Positions 6,848-9,024 of a DNA stretch of 9,024 bases are shown one piece after another. Position numbers and translations under genes: made by a program. Within the stretch, counting starts at the first letter, position 1. Each line of letters begins with the position of its first letter. The notes below the pieces were generated by a model. It was not told the DNA's origin. It did not search any database and saw nothing but the letters and a program-made list of their open reading frames with translations. The stretch is from Synechococcaceae cyanobacterium (GTDB taxonomy: Bacteria > Cyanobacteriota > Cyanobacteriia > PCC-6307 > Cyanobiaceae), in NCBI GenBank assembly GCA_947460085.1, contig CANHGA010000074.1, positions 1-9,024 of the forward strand, written 5' to 3'.

Positions 6848-9024
6848 TTAACCGCGGGCCCCACCGGAAACGGTGATCAAAGAACCGGCGGAGGTGTTGC
6901 CGCTGGAACCCGTGACCCGGCACACGGGCTCAGGAACTTCCTCATTGCGCTTGGGCTGTTGGGCCGCCATCGCCGACATCGGTCCCGTGCGGGTGGGATT
7001 GCGGCGGCGGGCCGAGACCCCTTCGGTGCCGGTGACCCGGTCACCCCGATCCCAGTCGTCGCCGGTGATCTTCAGGCCGGCAGAGATACCTTCCCCGGTC
7101 ACCCGGGAGGTAGGACGGGCGTCCTCCTCGACGAAAACAGGAGCTGCGGCGACCGCTATGGGGCCACGGGACAGTTGGACGCCCCGACGGTCGAAGCGGA
7201 ACTGTTCGGTGCCGGTGACCTTGTCACCGGCCAGGTCAAAAGGGCCGGTCACCCGGTTGCCTTGCTCGTAACTGGTTCCAGTAACCGAGCCAGCACGGTC
7301 GTGGGCCGTATGGGCTGCACGGGCAGGGGATTGGATACTGAACTGTTGCCAGGGTTGGCTGCCTGCCAACGGATTAGGGAAATCGGCATCGGATGCGCTG
7401 GCCGCACCGCAGGCCTGGGCCATCTGGTCGGAGCCCACATAGGGGGTACCAGTGATGGGTTCACAGGCACCACGGTCCGCGCCGGTGAGGCTGCCGCCAA
7501 TGCCGGGTTGGATCCCGCTCATGCGGTTGGCACCGCGAACCGGTGTGCGCTGGCGAATCGCAGCAACCTGGTTGTTGGAGCAATACTCACCGGCCTGTTC
7601 AAAGCCGGTGTAGGGGGTGCCGGTCACCACCTTGCAGGTGCCGGGTTCATCGCCGGTGACATTGCCGGAACGGCCCGTGTGGGTGCCGCTCACCACAATG
7701 GCCCGGTTGGTGACACTAAAGCCAACCTTGGCTGCCTCAGGGGCGGGCTTGGCACCACAAAAGCGATCGTATTGCTGGCTGCCGACGTATTCATCGCCGG
7801 TGACCAAGCGGCAACTGCCGGGTTCATCACCGGTGACGTGCTCACTGCGGCCCACATGGGTACCGGTAATGCCCGTCCCGCGGAGGGTATTAAGGGTGGA
7901 GACCTTGGTGGGGGCCCGGCCTGCCAGCTCAGTTTGGTCACCCACGTATTGGGTGCCCGTGAGCTGCTTACCGGAACCGGGTTCATCACCAGTCACCTTT
8001 TCCGAGCGGCCCACCATCACGCCAGAGACAGCGAGGCCAGAGCGGGTTTGGCTGCGACCCACCTTGCGGGGGGAGGGGTTACTTGTGCCGCAGTAGGCTG
8101 CGGATTGGTTAGCCGAAACATATTCCGTTCCGGTCACGTTTTTGCAAGTACCGGGTTCATCGCCGGTGACCTTCTCGGAGCGGCCCACTTCATTGCCGGT
8201 CACCTGGTTGCCGTGGCTGGTGGCCGTGACCCGGACCTTGGGGGGTTGGCTAGCCACGGGCTCGCTTTGGCAGAAGGTGCGGAAGATATCGGCACCCATG
8301 TACTCGGTACCAGTGATGGAACGACAAGTACTGGCTTCGTTGCCGGTGGTTTTGGTGGAGCGGTTGGCTTGGGTACCGGTCACCACTTGACCACTGGTGG
8401 TTTCGCTGACGCCCACCTTCCATGAGGCATCGGCTGCAGCCGCCTGCTTGGAGCCATGGCGGTTGGGGCCGGAAGGACGGGTTCCACCGCTGCGGGAGGT
8501 GCCGGCACTGCCCACTTTGTTCTTGAGTTCGCGGAGTTTCTGGGACAGCTCGCGGCTGGTGAGATCGGCATTGCCATGGCGGGCAACGGCTGCCGCCCCA
8601 GTACTGCTGGAGGTCGTCGCAGACTTACCGCGCTTGGAGAGGGCGTCGCGGCGGGCCAGGACAAGGGCGCGGCTGGGGTTGTGCTGGGCTGCACGCTTAG
8701 CTGTCACCTTGCGGCCACCGGCGGCGGAATCGCTGCGGCCACTGGAGAAGGAATCGCTACGGCTGGGGGCGGACAGGCTGGCCAGTTTGGCCGAACCCTT
8801 GCAATCACACTCGTGCTTGACGGGGGCATGACTGCTGGCAGCTGGAGCTGGCGAAGCAGAAGCGGGAGCAACGACATCTATGGCCGTGCGGGTTCGATCC
8901 TTGGAGGTATCGGCACGCTTGCCCCGTCTGGAGAGGGCATCGCGGCGGGCCAAAACCAGATCACGGCTGGGGTTAGCAATCGGCCGGGCAGCGCTATGGG
9001 AGCGGCCGCTGGGCGGCACGCCCA
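6848..9024 (-). CDS. csoS2: Carboxysome assembly scaffold CsoS2 (5' partial)
   Basis: CsoS2 is the intrinsically disordered scaffold that links Rubisco to the alpha-carboxysome shell. At least 723 residues are visible (numbered from the GTG at 9019). Basic N-repeats of the SRDLVLARRDALS type lie at about 17-34 and 115-132, with a weaker one at 154-170; such repeats bind Rubisco in this family. Six middle repeats rich in V/I-T/S-G motifs (VTGDEPG, VTGTEYVG) span about 200-537. A C-terminal region with further VTG motifs follows from about 556 and ends in the conserved tail GSLITVSGGARG, which anchors to the shell in known CsoS2. The frame stays open to the window edge (GGC at 9022-9020, then xTG), and the GTG at 9019 is probably not the true start. 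Cyanobacterial CsoS2 is usually somewhat longer and starts with another N-repeat, so some N-terminus is likely missing. It ends with TAA, 6 nt before the csoS3 ATG. A candidate frameshift signal lies inside. Confidence 0.97.
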   Translation of the reverse strand, partial: GVPPSGRSHSAARPIANPSRDLVLARRDALSRRGKRADTSKDRTRTAIDVVAPASASPAPAASSHAPVKHECDCKGSAKLASLSAPSRSDSFSSGRSDSAAGGRKVTAKRAAQHNPSRALVLARRDALSKRGKSATTSSSTGAAAVARHGNADLTSRELSQKLRELKNKVGSAGTSRSGGTRPSGPNRHGSKQAAAADASWKVGVSETTSGQVVTGTQANRSTKTTGNEASTCRSITGTEYMGADIFRTFCQSEPVASQPPKVRVTATSHGNQVTGNEVGRSEKVTGDEPGTCKNVTGTEYVSANQSAAYCGTSNPSPRKVGRSQTRSGLAVSGVMVGRSEKVTGDEPGSGKQLTGTQYVGDQTELAGRAPTKVSTLNTLRGTGITGTHVGRSEHVTGDEPGSCRLVTGDEYVGSQQYDRFCGAKPAPEAAKVGFSVTNRAIVVSGTHTGRSGNVTGDEPGTCKVVTGTPYTGFEQAGEYCSNNQVAAIRQRTPVRGANRMSGIQPGIGGSLTGADRGACEPITGTPYVGSDQMAQACGAASASDADFPNPLAGSQPWQQFSIQSPARAAHTAHDRAGSVTGTSYEQGNRVTGPFDLAGDKVTGTEQFRFDRRGVQLSRGPIAVAAAPVFVEEDARPTSRVTGEGISAGLKITGDDWDRGDRVTGTEGVSARRRNPTRTGPMSAMAAQQPKRNEEVPEPVCRVTGSSGNTSAGSLITVSGGARG
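7354..7382 (-). promoter_or_regulatory. Candidate -1 programmed ribosomal frameshift signal in csoS2
   Basis: In csoS2, codons GAT-TTC-CCT (residues 546-548) contain T-TTC-CCT at 7382-7376, a slippery heptamer of X-XXY-YYZ form in the correct zero-frame phase. A 5-nt spacer (7375-7371) leads to a perfect 6-bp stem, GTTGGC / GCCAAC (7370-7365 with 7359-7354), with a 5-nt loop. After a -1 slip the next codon is TAA (7376-7374), so the short product would end right after Phe-Pro at residue 548 and lack the C-terminal region. Frameshifting that makes CsoS2A and CsoS2B is established for Halothiobacillus neapolitanus csoS2. That it works here is inference from sequence form and position. Confidence 0.6.
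7409..8422 (-). repeat. Six CsoS2 middle (M) repeats
   Basis: Six imperfect coding repeats of about 50 residues, spaced about 160-170 nt apart: M1 8422-8270, M2 8245-8090, M3 8071-7937, M4 7912-7757, M5 7735-7580, M6 7552-7409. Each carries three V/I-S/T-G motifs at regular spacing. M2-M5 share a GRS-x-x-VTGDEPG core that is also near-identical at DNA level. M1, M2, M4 and M5 carry a Cys after the central motif and a closing aromatic-Cys. M3 lacks both, and M6 is diverged but keeps two Cys. In the family these repeats contact shell hexamers; that role here is by homology. Confidence 0.9.
8624..8971 (-). repeat. Pair of CsoS2 N-repeat coding segments
   Basis: Two matching segments, at about 8971-8918 and 8677-8624, encode almost the same helix: NPSRDLVLARRDALSRRGK and NPSRALVLARRDALSKRGK. 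They are also similar at DNA level over about 47 nt, including the shared stretch ggctggggtt at their 5' coding end (plus-strand text). A weaker third copy (SRELSQKLRELKNKVG) lies at about 8560-8510. In characterised CsoS2 these basic amphipathic helices bind the Rubisco large-subunit interface. Confidence 0.85.

Noticed and set aside
7409..8422. Regular repeats resembling a CRISPR array
   Set aside because: The period is about 160-170 nt, the copies diverge, and they stay in the csoS2 reading frame as the known CsoS2 middle repeats.
6959..8425. Long plus-strand open frame (488 codons) opposite csoS2
   Set aside because: It is antisense to the csoS2 repeats; its length comes from GC-rich periodic codons, and its translation is Gly/Ala/Thr-rich with no recognisable domain.
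9017..9019. GTG as the true start of csoS2
   Set aside because: The frame continues open to the window edge, and the homologues I know begin with another N-repeat, so the gene is treated as 5' partial.

Overview
The window holds the distal part of an alpha-carboxysome (cso) operon running directly into genes for a CO2-hydrating NDH-1 complex. Every gene lies on the minus strand, so transcription runs from high to low coordinates. The type of organism is an alpha-cyanobacterium of the Synechococcus/Cyanobium group. The evidence is the form-IA carboxysome gene order csoS2-csoS3-csoS4A-csoS4B-csoS1E, a GC-rich base composition, and adjoining ndhF4/ndhD4-type genes. Proteobacterial cso operons do not carry the ndh genes, and Prochlorococcus is generally described as lacking this CO2-uptake complex. 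A high-GC Cyanobium-like or marine/brackish Synechococcus is my inference; the species cannot be named from sequence alone.

Layout in transcription order. csoS2 (scaffold, 5' end beyond the window edge) runs 9024-6848. It is followed by csoS3/csoSCA (carbonic anhydrase, 6841-5276), csoS4A (5274-4912) and csoS4B (4912-4661), the two pentameric vertex proteins. A 63-nt gap with a small GC hairpin comes next. Then come csoS1E (hexameric shell protein with a long disordered N-terminal arm, 4597-3929), a bacterioferritin-like gene (3923-3456), ndhF4 (3440-1569) and ndhD4 (1572-13). A next gene seems to begin at 13 and leaves the window; by synteny it may be cupB/chpX. Apart from the 63-nt gap, neighbours are separated by 15 nt or less or overlap, so I read the whole stretch as one operon.

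How the genes work together. CsoS2 binds Rubisco through its N-repeats and the shell through its middle and C-terminal regions. CsoSCA converts bicarbonate to CO2 inside. CsoS4A/B cap the vertices and CsoS1E is a shell facet paralogue. NdhF4 and NdhD4 are the proton-pumping antiporter-like subunits of the constitutive CO2-uptake complex NDH-1MS', which turns cytosolic CO2 into the bicarbonate the carboxysome uses.

The most notable observation is a complete-looking -1 programmed ribosomal frameshift signal inside csoS2. An in-frame slippery heptamer (TTTCCCT, 7382-7376) is followed by a 5-nt spacer and a perfect 6-bp hairpin, and a TAA stop lies immediately in the -1 frame. It sits at the junction between the last middle repeat and the C-terminal region, where a short CsoS2A form would be expected to end. 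Other points of interest are a low-complexity tail on CsoS4A with an 18-nt tandem duplication, a cysteine-free third CsoS2 repeat, and a ferritin-like gene with all expected metal ligands. No RNA genes, CRISPR arrays or insertion sequences were seen.
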